A stretch of DNA of 64,000 nt, taken from contig NC_079886.1 of the NCBI RefSeq assembly GCF_029227915.1, positions 16,282,501 to 16,346,500 on the forward strand, in the 5' to 3' direction. This DNA comes from Hydractinia symbiolongicarpus (taxonomy: Eukaryota; Cnidaria; Hydrozoa; Anthoathecata; Hydractiniidae). A model generated the notes under the pieces. The model saw only the letters and a program-made list of their open reading frames with translations. It was not told the DNA's origin and searched no databases. The translations under genes were made by a program, and so were the position numbers. This document shows positions 36,201-44,000 of this stretch, piece by piece. Positions within the stretch are counted from its first letter, which is position 1, and each line of letters opens with the position of its first letter.

Positions 36201-37498
36201 AACCAGGTTATAGCGGTCATGATTGCTCTGTCAATATTGATGACTGCAAGCCTAATCCCTGTCTTCAAAATTCGACTTGTTATGATGGAATAAACAACTT
36301 TACATGTGAATGTGCCCATGGATTCCGAGGTCAAACTTGCGCCGTAGAAATCGATGAGTGCGAATCAAAACCTTGCTTTAAAGGAGCATGTACTGATTTG
36401 ATAAACGGGTATAAGTGCGCATGCCCCACTGGCTTGCACGGTTCTTCGTGTGAAAGAAACTCCACGGGTTGTTCTGGAAATACTTGCAGTAAGCAACAGC
36501 TTTGTACTTCGATTGACTTGTCTAGTAAATCAAAAGGTGTAGCAAGCTGGAGGTGCGTACCAAACGATGAAACTGTCACACTATCCTTTCCCACTTGGTT
36601 TGCGCCACTTTCCGGGAACGCCATGATATTATGGAAACTTCACTTTGAGGATTTTTTAAGGAACACGTTAACTATTCCGCTGCCCTGGATTCAACCCAAG
36701 AGTAAATATAAGGACGTGAAATTATCTGATTCCACAATTTTATCGTATGGCCCCGGTGTTAAGGAAGCGGTAAATTATGCTGACGATGCGAAAACAGATG
36801 TTAAATTTTATGGTGTTTATAAAGACAAAGTTTTATCCCCGAACGTACTATTGTATTCGATTAACGAGACTTGCGAAGAACTGTTTGTTGATTGTACACT
36901 TCAGAATAACCAATTTGGATGCCATGTTTGTTCCGTCGTCGCATTGTATTTAAATAACAGCAAAAACATTAAAAAACCGGTCATTTCTCAATACACTTTT
37001 GATAGAGATCCGCTGTATATGACGGCACTACCCATCGCCGGCATTGTTCTGTGTGTTTTGGTCATCTTTATTGTTGTCGTGTTTATATTCCGGAGCAGAC
37101 GAAATAATCGCAAAAGAAAATTAGACATTACAATGTCTGGTAAAACCGCAAAGAGAGGAAAACATTTGGAAACTTTGGAAAAAAGATCAAGTCTTTACAA
37201 TGAATACGACATGGATAATTTCGATGGGCATTTTAATCCGATATACGGCGTTGACGAGGACGAAGTTGATAATGAAGCAACGACGGCCAACCCACTTTAT
37301 GATAACTCGCGACCAGAAGACTTGTTTTCTAGCACAACAGAAATACGTACCAATGGTGCCAATATGTTTGAAAATCCGCTGTATGGTGTGACTGGAATCG
37401 AGGGAAACTATTTGGAGACTGCAATGGACGATGTAAATGCTTCATCTGAGGGAATTATAAATCCTTTCTTCGAAAATCAGAATATTGAAATCTTGTAA
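14855..37498 (+). CDS. TSR-EGF-sushi-cadherin-EGF transmembrane receptor, whole gene
   Basis: A 34-exon model with every junction phase-matched; coding length 11,586 nt, about 3,861 aa. Exons: 14855-15264, 15850-16082, 16585-16712, 16940-17159, 17349-17632, 17840-17959, 18043-18193, 18376-18569, 18850-19043, 19142-19250, 19372-19524, 19650-20072, 21379-22707, 22855-23004, 23207-23629, 23927-24889, 25517-25679, 25895-26122, 26443-27053, 27254-27518, 28544-28811, 29311-29494, 29823-30381, 30665-30875, 31033-31252, 31331-31453, 31665-31742, 31866-32039, 32728-32919, 33186-33336, 33802-33923, 34330-34600, 34866-35104, 35456-37498. Order of modules: signal peptide, 8 TSRs (about 28-465), EGF-like (466-510), sushi (516-575), about 26 cadherin repeats (580-3315), EGF group (about 3340-3520), membrane span (about 3705-3727), tail (3728-3861). 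Likely a cell-surface adhesion receptor. No described family with this order is known to me. The start is the copy-5 TSR exon; upstream copies could substitute for it. Confidence 0.85.
15265..15849. other. Intron 1 of the receptor gene
   Basis: A 585-base intron with GTAGGT donor and TTTTTTAG acceptor. No repeat or exon is seen in it. Its acceptor is the site that any of the upstream TSR first exons would have to use, since all share phase 2. Confidence 0.75.
15850..17959 (+). CDS. Exons 2-6: TSR3 to TSR8
   Basis: Five exons encode six thrombospondin type 1 repeats. Diagnostic starts are NNWGSWGSC, KVSTWSSWGKC, MSTWTSWSSC, YTNWSDWSSC, KLTTWSNWSLC and VGQWSVWGPC. TSR4 and TSR6 are each split by a phase-1 intron after the Gly following CxxxCG or its equivalent. 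The other junctions are phase 0. Short introns (80-500 bases) hold nothing recognisable. In exon 2 the pattern CNAAAGVCG departs from the normal CSxxCG and may not accept O-fucose. Together with exon 1 this makes eight TSRs, the count reported for hydrozoan rhamnospondins; that link is only suggestive. Confidence 0.85.
18043..18193 (+). CDS. Exon 7: EGF-like module
   Basis: Encodes DVRSCGKINGGCEQVC, then CICRPGYVARNKTHC: six cysteines in an EGF-like spacing with the NGGC and CRPGY motifs. It links the TSR row to the sushi module. The end is phase 1 (TCA G|GTAAGC). Confidence 0.8.
18376..18569 (+). CDS. Exon 8: sushi (CCP) module
   Basis: Encodes a module of about 58 residues with four main cysteines, the Tyr-Thr-Leu-Ile-Gly motif and Gly-Ser-Trp-Ser-Pro just before the last cysteine, as in complement control protein modules. 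It has two extra cysteines (CTLEC). It joins exon 9 in phase 0 directly before the first cadherin repeat. The following intron contains a 32-bp direct duplication at 18690-18753. Confidence 0.85.
18690..18753. repeat. Direct 32-bp duplication in an intron
   Basis: Two adjacent copies starting AATGATAGCTAAAT and ending CGTGAATT, with two mismatches. Intronic. Confidence 0.8.
18850..19250 (+). CDS. Exons 9-10: cadherin repeat 1
   Basis: Two exons joined in phase 2 encode one cadherin repeat: ITVPENEGVGYIVGSL, a TTDNGIPN motif, and LDVNEKP as the calcium-linker. It stands before the first six-repeat block and is not obviously part of it. Confidence 0.85.
19372..22707 (+). CDS. Exons 11-13: cadherin repeats 2-7 (block 1)
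   Basis: Exons of 153, 423 and 1,329 nt, all joined in phase 0. Linker motifs RDMNDPP, IDANEPP, SDSNDKP, ADVNDLP, RDVNEAP and EDVNDRP close the six repeats. Repeat 2 has an extra cysteine pair before LNFEK; repeat 4 has a Cys-rich insertion; repeat 6 has a Cys pair with LDHES. These markers recur at the same places in blocks 2 and 3. The 1,329-nt exon is intronless across four repeats, whereas block 2 has introns in the equivalent stretch. Confidence 0.9.
20080..20815. mobile_element. MITE with TTAA target site (piggyBac-like)
   Basis: A 736-bp non-coding element flanked by TTAA at 20076-20079 and 20816-20819. The ends are inverted: CGCTATTCAGTCCGG on the left, and the complement of CCGGACAGAATACGG on the right (12 of 15 matching). 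The TTAA duplication is typical of piggyBac-related elements. It sits three bases into intron 12, so the donor reads AAG|GTATTAA with the TTAA supplied by the insertion site. A decayed relative is at 6585-6815. Confidence 0.75.
20820..21378. other. Rest of intron 12
   Basis: AT-rich intron sequence ending in the acceptor TATTTTAG. It contains ACTAGTCGATTAAGTCCGTGG at about 20972, which looks like a fragment of the dispersed hairpin-repeat family. No exon seen. Confidence 0.55.
22855..26122 (+). CDS. Exons 14-18: cadherin repeats 8-13 (block 2)
   Basis: Exons of 150, 423, 963, 163 and 228 nt. Linkers are RDINDKP, LDVNEAP, IDVNDAP, EDVNERP, EDVNESP and VDVNEAP. Exon 15 has exactly the length of exon 12 (423 nt) and is closely related: both begin with a Cys-x(7)-Cys or similar pair before LNFEK and end in a D-N-G motif followed by QK. 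Repeat 13 shares ARQSFxYT and DKL with repeat 7. The intron between repeats 8-9 and 10 lies at the same codon as in block 1. Two late introns (phase 1) are unique to this block. Confidence 0.9.
24890..25516. other. Intron 16
   Basis: A 627-base AT-rich intron with donor AAG|GTATTT and acceptor TTTCAG. Nothing recognisable inside. Confidence 0.6.
26443..30875 (+). CDS. Exons 19-24: cadherin repeats 14-19 and part of 20 (block 3)
   Basis: Exon 19 (611 nt) equals exons 11+12 or 14+15 without the intron between them. Exons 20-24 continue with linkers QNINESP, LDGNDAP, IDINEAP, DDVNEPP and EDRNDAP. Repeat 16 has the same Cys-rich insertion as repeats 4 and 10, split here by an intron of about 1 kb. 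Repeat 18 keeps the HSC...LDHES...C markers of repeat 6. Repeat 19 resembles repeats 7 and 13 (VPFVI as in 13). The linkers before repeats 16 and 17 have weakened calcium motifs (QNINE, LDGND). Confidence 0.88.
27519..28543. other. Intron 20
   Basis: A 1,025-base intron with donor G|GTTAGT and acceptor TTTTAG. It contains short open frames (27617-27832, 27841-28044) with no recognised domain. It interrupts the Cys-rich insertion of cadherin repeat 16. Confidence 0.6.
28812..29310. other. Intron 21
   Basis: A 499-base phase-2 intron with donor AC|GTAAGT and acceptor TTTTTAG. The stretch 28840-29000 is rich in GCAAC and GTTGTGC words (GTGCAACGG twice), possibly a decayed repeat. No exon seen. 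Confidence 0.5.
29495..29822. other. Intron 22
   Basis: A 328-base intron, GTAAGC donor and TTTTTTTTAG acceptor. Nothing recognisable inside. Confidence 0.6.
31033..35104 (+). CDS. Exons 25-33: cadherin repeats 20 (end) to 25
   Basis: Nine small exons with linkers TNVNERP, LNVNEPP, NDLNDAP, ADANDKP and LDVNEAP. These repeats are more diverged than blocks 1-3 and more finely split. Repeat 21 carries the HSC...LDFE...C markers of the repeat 6/12/18 type, and repeat 22 has DPDNL as in repeat 13, so a partial fourth block is possible but out of register. Exon 27 is only 78 nt. Junction phases are consistent throughout. Confidence 0.85.
32040..32727. other. Intron 28 with a minisatellite
   Basis: A 688-base intron with a weak donor (CTG|GTCAGT). 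It holds the TATATGAGA tandem repeat at 32521-32620 and is otherwise AT-rich. Confidence 0.6.
32521..32620. repeat. 10-bp minisatellite (xTATATGAGA)
   Basis: About ten copies of a 10-bp unit TATATGAGA plus one variable base (C, G or A), giving an apparent 20-bp alternation. Intronic. Confidence 0.9.
33337..34329. other. Introns 30 and 31
   Basis: Two introns of 465 and 406 bases flanking the 122-nt exon 33802-33923. The second contains CCACGGGC and CACGGGCTAACGAC near 34105-34142, fragments of the dispersed hairpin-repeat family. No other content is seen. Confidence 0.5.
35105..35455. other. Intron 33
   Basis: A 351-base intron, donor AAG|GTATGT, acceptor TTATTAG. Nothing recognisable inside. 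Confidence 0.6.
35456..37498 (+). CDS. Exon 34: last cadherin repeats, EGF modules, membrane span, NPxY tail
   Basis: A 2,043-nt terminal exon. It completes repeat 25 (linker KDVNEPP) and encodes a diverged repeat 26. Next come an EGF-like module (VTCLKNAVC...CICSPGF), a short Cys-rich stretch, and three EGF modules: CQNGGMC...CQCKPGYSGHDC, NIDDCKPNPC...CECAHGFRGQTC and EIDECESKPC...CACPTGLHGSSC. The last two start like calcium-binding EGFs. A juxtamembrane domain of about 180 residues with a few cysteines follows; it is not recognised. The membrane span is ALPIAGIVLCVLVIFIVVVF, then RSRRNNRKRK as stop-transfer. The tail has NPIY (37235-37246), NPLY (37289-37300), NPLY (37373-37384) and NPFF (37460-37471). 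Confidence 0.92.
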   Translation, partial: VSPSSNELSIINLPQLNYEAPPGVNQIVVDLRVTDNGQPPLSYKANITIIAKDVNEPPTNITLIHGSRNIKEDTKVKKLGELWSHNPEGIRQLVTFKLLNYQHVFKIVTTHAPASTSYLYLISDLEADITSSYVLSIQATDNGKPPLSTMGVISFNILKSNPCVINNVTCLKNAVCKRVNKLESKCICSPGFALRDNVCAPIDDCFPQCRFCIGTKQKECADSKSKPCSPCQNGGMCTDLHLNYTCQCKPGYSGHDCSVNIDDCKPNPCLQNSTCYDGINNFTCECAHGFRGQTCAVEIDECESKPCFKGACTDLINGYKCACPTGLHGSSCERNSTGCSGNTCSKQQLCTSIDLSSKSKGVASWRCVPNDETVTLSFPTWFAPLSGNAMILWKLHFEDFLRNTLTIPLPWIQPKSKYKDVKLSDSTILSYGPGVKEAVNYADDAKTDVKFYGVYKDKVLSPNVLLYSINETCEELFVDCTLQNNQFGCHVCSVVALYLNNSKNIKKPVISQYTFDRDPLYMTALPIAGIVLCVLVIFIVVVFIFRSRRNNRKRKLDITMSGKTAKRGKHLETLEKRSSLYNEYDMDNFDGHFNPIYGVDEDEVDNEATTANPLYDNSRPEDLFSSTTEIRTNGANMFENPLYGVTGIEGNYLETAMDDVNASSEGIINPFFENQNIEIL

Positions 37499-37926
37499 CA
37501 TTATAGAAAAAAGGTTACATGTTTGTAAATATTTAGGTTTGACAGGCAGTGTCTTTTTCACATTTTTACACAAATTACACATATTTTGTAAAGCTTGCTT
37601 TATACTTTTTGAACAGAAGAACAAAACTGATAATGAACTTTTCTAGGTACAGCTTTTGCACTTAACCAACCTTATTCGTACAGTGTGGAAAACCCTCTTG
37701 CAAACGAAATATTAGCTAAGACCTTGTTTATGACTAAAGTATATATGCTGTATATATATAAAGTATATATGCTGTATTTTTCAACAAATAGGATCATCTA
37801 ATCACGTATCGATAAGCAACATAATATATATTGTAAATTGTTTTTTTTTACATTAATTTGGATACTTTGTATAATATCAATTTATAACGATTAATTAATA
37901 CATTAATCTATCAGTAGAGAAATAAA
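37499..37926 (+). other. 3' untranslated region with poly(A) signal
   Basis: After the TAA at 37496-37498 an AATAAA lies at 37921-37926. A short repeat of AAAGTATATATGCTGTA is near 37735-37780. Use of this signal is inferred from position. Confidence 0.5.
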
Positions 37927-38050
37927 CATGTGGTCTTGACAATTTTAACACAAAATTGAGAAAAACTTTCAATTAAGCGAGGGTGAGGTTACCTAAGCGC
38001 TTTAAATAAGTGATAATAACTTTGTTTTACTATTCAAAACTGAACAATTT

Positions 38051-41000
38051 TCAAATATCTTTTGCATCTATCAAATGGTGCCATTTCGTTATACGTTTGT
38101 GAGGCTCGTTTTGCACTTCTCTCCAGTGATCAGCAGCTGACTCTTGTGGGGATGATGAACTAAAAATGACATATCCCAACACGTCATCCTTACCAACCAA
38201 ATTATGATTGAACAACGTGACAGCCAGCGAAAACACTTCAAGAGGTGTGCTAGGATTTGTTGTTATGTCAAAGTCTAAACATTCGTTGAACGTTGGATTT
38301 CTCGTCTTACGTTTTGTGGTCGTGTCTTTTTTTTCGGTAGAATTCTCTTTAAATAGAGAAATGCTAGCGTATGGATCTATGAAGGAGAAATTAAATTTTT
38401 AAGTCAATTTTAATAATGAGTCAGCCCAATTTGGAATGATTTAAGAATTTATTTATAATAACACATACTCAGGGAGGAACTCTTCTTTGCTAAATTCTTC
38501 GCTTCGTGCATGATAACTTCCAGCTTGGAATATGTTGCTTGGTGACACAAGGTGATGTTCAGTGATGCTGATGTGCTCTAAATACCATGAAAAATAAAAA
38601 GTAAACATTTTACGTATATATTACAAAATATATCATGTCCATGTAGCTTGTAGCTTAGATATATGTTCTAGTGGTTAACGGCGATAACTTTGTTAATAAC
38701 GGACAGGCGCAAAAAGTCGAAATTTTTTAACTTTTTACGAGAAACAGCGTTACTTTTGTAATACAGTAGACTCCCGGTAACTCGAACAGCGGTTAACTTA
38801 AATTTTTATTAGCTGGAACTGTCTCTTACGGTCCCTTAGACATTTCTTGATACTTCCTTATAAAAACTACTCGTTAACTCGAACCCTGGATAACTCGAAC
38901 ATTCGCTTTCTCGAACCATTTTTTAGTCGCCCTTAAGGTACTTTCTTCGGATAACTCGGATAACTTCGGATAACTAACTTTGTGGCAAGTAGAAAAAAAA
39001 TTCGAAAAATGAATACTGGTATGTAATGTAGCCAGAAATTTCGAAAAAGCTGTTCTTAAATGATTCTCTTTACAAAGGAACCAAAATGTACCTTTTGATG
39101 GCAATATGACAAAAGAGAAGGCCCTTCAATTTGCTAAAAATTTTGATCTTACATATTTTAAAGCGTCAGATGATGTCTGGAGAAGTGGAAAAAAAGGTTA
39201 GAAAATAAATACACTGTTGCACGTAACAAAAGTTACTTCCTTACAAGTTACAGTCTTCCTTTAAATTATAAGTTCTGTTTTTGTTTTTTTTTAAATGCTG
39301 ACCATACACTTTTGTCCTGACAGTTGGATAATGCAAGGCACTTGCATGTTATAGCCATCCCCAAGATTTACTGCTTTTGCAGTGATAGTGATAACGCATT
39401 TTCCATACGGATCGGCACGTTGAAAATAAAAAATGGCAAATGGCCAATCAAGTGTTGAACAAGAACTGTCAACAAGGTTACGTCAAACCGGCATACGAAA
39501 TTCAGTGAAAACTTACTAGCTAGATTGTCAGGAGAAAAAATTGCCTTAACTCGAACTAATATCTCATTTTTGTCTAAGTTCGAATTAACGGGAGTTTCGC
39601 TTACGTCGAACATTCGTTAAGTTGAACTGTTTTCTCTGGTCCCTTGCAGGTTCGAGTTACTTGGAGTTAACTGTACTTATTTGTTCTAGTGTGCCCCGTA
39701 TTTTAGGCGTTTTTTTTATCAAAACATGTAATTCAAGGTCTCAGAACTTTCGTAATAAAAAGTTTAGGTGATTAAAAAAGAACAATTTGATTTTGAACAT
39801 TTCACATGAAAAGAAATTGGAGAAGGAAAATATGAATAACAGAAAACGGAATAGAGAGAATAAAGGTTCAGTAGGATGGCAATGAGATAATTAGTAAACA
39901 ATTTTTTTAAGAAGAAAATGAGAAAAAATGAAAAATATTCAGGGTTTGGCAAGACCATGGTCAGGCGTTCAGCTAGAGTCTAAAGCCGACATAAAAAGGA
40001 TATTGCAAAAAACGATGAGAAAATTCTTATGGTTAAAAAATGTGGGTAATCAGTTCTCAATAAATTGACAAATATCACCAGTTCTCAATAAATTGACAAA
40101 TATCATCAGTCCTCAATAAATTGACAAATATCATCAGTCCTCAATAAATTGTCAAATATCACCAGTCCTCAATAAATTGATAAATATCACCAGTCCTCAA
40201 TAAATTGATAAATATCACCAGTCCTCAATAAATTGACAAATATCACCAGTCCTCAATAAATTGACAAATATCACCAGTCCTCAATAAATTGACAAATATC
40301 ACCAGTCCTCAATAAATTGACAAATATCACTAGTTTGACACCTCTTTTGAACTTTTAAGATAATACCCTCTTACCACAATGAAAAAAGTACTCAGGTAAA
40401 TGATTAGTATACCCTAGCAAAAAGTAGAATTACAGATTTTCTAGGATTAGGTGGCTTTACCTGTGGGATGTTGTAAGTTTAAATCTTGGCCTACAAACAT
40501 AGCAGTTATGTAATTCGACAATTTCTGCTTAAAACAGAGTATAAGTCGGTCTAAGACCTTTTCCTCCTAAAGTCTACTTACTGAAGTCTGCTTACTGAAG
40601 CCTACCTATTGAAGCCTACTTACTGAAGCCAACTTATTGAAGCCTACTTACTGAAGCCAACTTATTGAAGCCTGCTTACTGAAGCCTACCTATTGAAGCC
40701 TACTTACCGAAGCCAACTTATTGAAGCCTACTTACTGAAGCCTGCTTACGGAATCCAACTTATTGAAGCCTACTTAGTGAAGCCTACTTACTGAAGCCAA
40801 CTTATTGAAGCCTGCTTACTGAAGCCTACTTACTGAAGCCTACCTATTGAAGCCTACTTACCGAAGCCAACTTATTGAAGCCTACTTACTGAAGCCTACA
40901 TACTGAAGCCAACTTATTGAAGCCTGCTTACTGAAGCCTACCTATTGAAGTCTACTTACCGAAGCCAACTTGTTGAAGCCTACTTACTGAAGCCTGCTTA

Positions 41001-44000
41001 CTGAAGCCTACCTATTGAAGCCTACTTACCGAAGCCAACTTATTGAAGCCTACTTACTGAATCCTACTTATTGAAGCCAACTTATTGAAGCCTACTTACC
41101 GAAGCCAACTTATTGAAGCCTACTTACTGAATCCTACTTACTGAATGCTACTTACTAAAGCCTGCTTACTGAAGCCTACCTATTGAAGCCTACTTACCGA
41201 AGCCAACTTATTGAAGCCTACTTACTGAATCCTACTTACTGAAGCCAACTTATTGAAGCCTACTTACCGAAGTCAACTTATTGAAGCCTACTTACTGAAG
41301 CTTGCTTACTGAAGCAAACTTATTGAAAGCTTTTTTATATCTGCTAGGTTTTCGTAAATTAATTGAGAACTTTACTCTACAATTCTCTCATTGATACTAA
41401 AACCATTACCTCAGATCTTTTTATGAATAGGTCAACATCAAACTGTTCCTTTAGTTGAATATTTATCGAACTCAAAGCTACATCCACCTCGCCCATTATC
41501 TCACTCCTTCTTAATATTCCGTGATGGTACACTTTCATCTTTATTTTATGCTTTGCCAAATCGTCAACGCTCAAGTCAGAAAAGGTTAATGTTTCATTGA
41601 TATAAGGATTCCTAGTTTCTTTTTGGTATTTCGTGTTTTGTTTTTGTTTTTTTCCAGGTTCGAGGTAAACTCTGACAAAAGGGTTTACTTCGCTGAGTTG
41701 CCGTTTCGCTGAGAGATCAGTTAGACGAATGATATGGACTTCTAAAATATGCTCATCCTCATTATACAATGTAGTAAAAGATATAATTCCAGCTTTTCGG
41801 TATGAAATTTTTTTCTGTTCAGACTTGTTGCTTGCACCTCGTGTTCGTGACAGGCGTGTGCGAGGTCCACCAACGGATGTCGAGTCATAAACATCGTCTA
41901 ATGACATAAGGCTACCAGAAAAACTAAAGTCGGAGCCATCATCTGATAAATTGTAAAGACTTGATTGTGAATCTTCTAATCCTAGGTAACTCTCTCTTCG
42001 TGACGTCAATGTTGGCCCTAAAATAAAGAAAATCAACTGCTTAAATTTCAAATTATTTGGAAATAATCGTACACTTTTAAGAAAGAATACTACTTTCTAG
42101 CCTCTGGAACATATTATTTCGTGCAATCTTAGCATAGTCGGTGTAGTAGCAAACATCTTAAACAAACAATAGAAACTTAAGAAAATATTGACGCTCAAAA
42201 CTGCTGAAAAACAAGAACTTTACCGAAATCTTGATCAGTGCAACTTTGAAGTGAGTAAATTTTGATTGCTGATAATGTAATTTTAAATAGGGTGTGAAAC
42301 AAAGTAGGCCCTCTTGTAAGTTATACGTTGCATGAAACGTTGGAACGGGGAAGCACATTTCAAGATGATGCGTTTTTGCTTGTTTTTTGTGCGTGTTTTT
42401 TTTAAAAACGACGGAGTTTGTTTGGCTCTAAATTTTTTTTAAAAAAATTGCGGATGACATTTTTTAAACAAGCTAAATACGCGAAAAGCGACTTTTAAGT
42501 TAAAACGTTTTTAAAAGCTATTCACAGTTTTTTAATTTTGGCGCCCAAATTGACAAAATCCAGAAACGTGAAATATAATTCACAAGAAAACTGTGTAACG
42601 CTAATTTTGTTATCTTAAGAAAATCTTCAAAGATTGAGAAGTCGCTTAGGCTCAGCATAAATCACCATAAATCATAAAAATTGTTACCATGTTGCGAAGC
42701 GAGGGTTGCCATCATGGTGGCATTGATTTTCTTTTGACGCAACTCGTTCTCGGTAAGTGAACTATTTGGTAAAGGCTGCAGTGGTCGTTTTCCAGGCACA
42801 TTTTCAGAAGGCTTCGTGAACAGGACACCTTTCAAAGACTCCGCCCTTTTCCTCACAACTGGTTTTCCATTAGGAACAAGATTCAGCATGCCTTCATCCA
42901 GTGTACGAGAACGAGGCTTTCTTTGTCTTTTCTCGGGTAACTTTAAGTTTTCAACCTCATCTTCATCTGACTGAAAATAATTTTTTTGTTACTTAATTTT
43001 TTGTAAACTGTTACACTAAAATCGAAACCCCTATTTATTTATTCATATGTTTGTAAAGACATAATTTTTTTGAAAGTGCCGTTTTTGATCTGAAAAAAAG
43101 TTTCAGGCTTATAAATATTCAATATAAAGTAAATCGCGTTGACTGGTAGCCTTGTGATAGAGCATACTCTTTTAGTGCGGAAGATCTTGGATCTAAGCTC
43201 CGGTCGTGTTATGCAAAAGTGTAAATCTATCATTTCTGTTTAGCTTCTGCTGTGTTTGCAATGCCCTGCTAACAGTACCAATAGGAAACGAAAAGGCTAT
43301 CTTACGTAGAAATTCCGATAATATTAAAACTTATTGCAATAAACTGCTAAGTACTATTGCTAAAAACAGAACACTATAAAACAAAGAGTCTATGAGGCGA
43401 CCGTTTTAGAGAATCACCGGTCAATCAAACTTACCGGTGCTGTTACGGTCACGCCGGTCACACCTAGTTCTTGCTTCAAGAAAGGTGCTTGCGCCTGGAC
43501 AGTTCGTAAGGAGACCGGAATCTGAAATTTATAGTAATCTTCTAAAAAACTAACGTCTTCTTCTTTCTCAGCCAAATTGTTCTTATTCTCTAGCTTGACA
43601 TACTTCCATAGTATGTATGCGAAGAGAGTAATTAACACAGCAAGTATCACGACAGCCACGCATATTACAACTGCAAAAAAATGAAACGGATTTTGTCACT
43701 TTAACATCCGGTTTGTTCATATCATACACCCTTTTTTCGTTGTTAAAAATAACAATTTTATAAGAAAAAGAGCCTTAAACTTCGGGACACAGAAACAATT
43801 TTCATGCAATTAAAAATATTTGTTTCAAGCACATGTTTTTTTCCCCGTATCGCGTGGGTGCTAGTTTATGAAAGAAATTTGCATGTAGCTACGAAGAAAG
43901 ACATTGATAGTGGTAGCATTATAAAGAAGAAGAAGAAGAAGAAGAAGAAGAAGAAGAAGAAGAAACAGAAGAAAAAGACAAACAAGACGCTATATTTGGA

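Noticed and set aside
40440-40515. Second tRNA-derived SINE
   Set aside because: Only a weak B-box-like stretch (AAGTTTAAATCTTGGCC) is visible; not enough to call.
40570-41330. CRISPR-like array
   Set aside because: The units are contiguous and nearly identical, without unique spacers, and lie in a eukaryotic intron.
43136-43225. Functional tRNA gene
   Set aside because: The arms cannot pair properly; at best a SINE relic.
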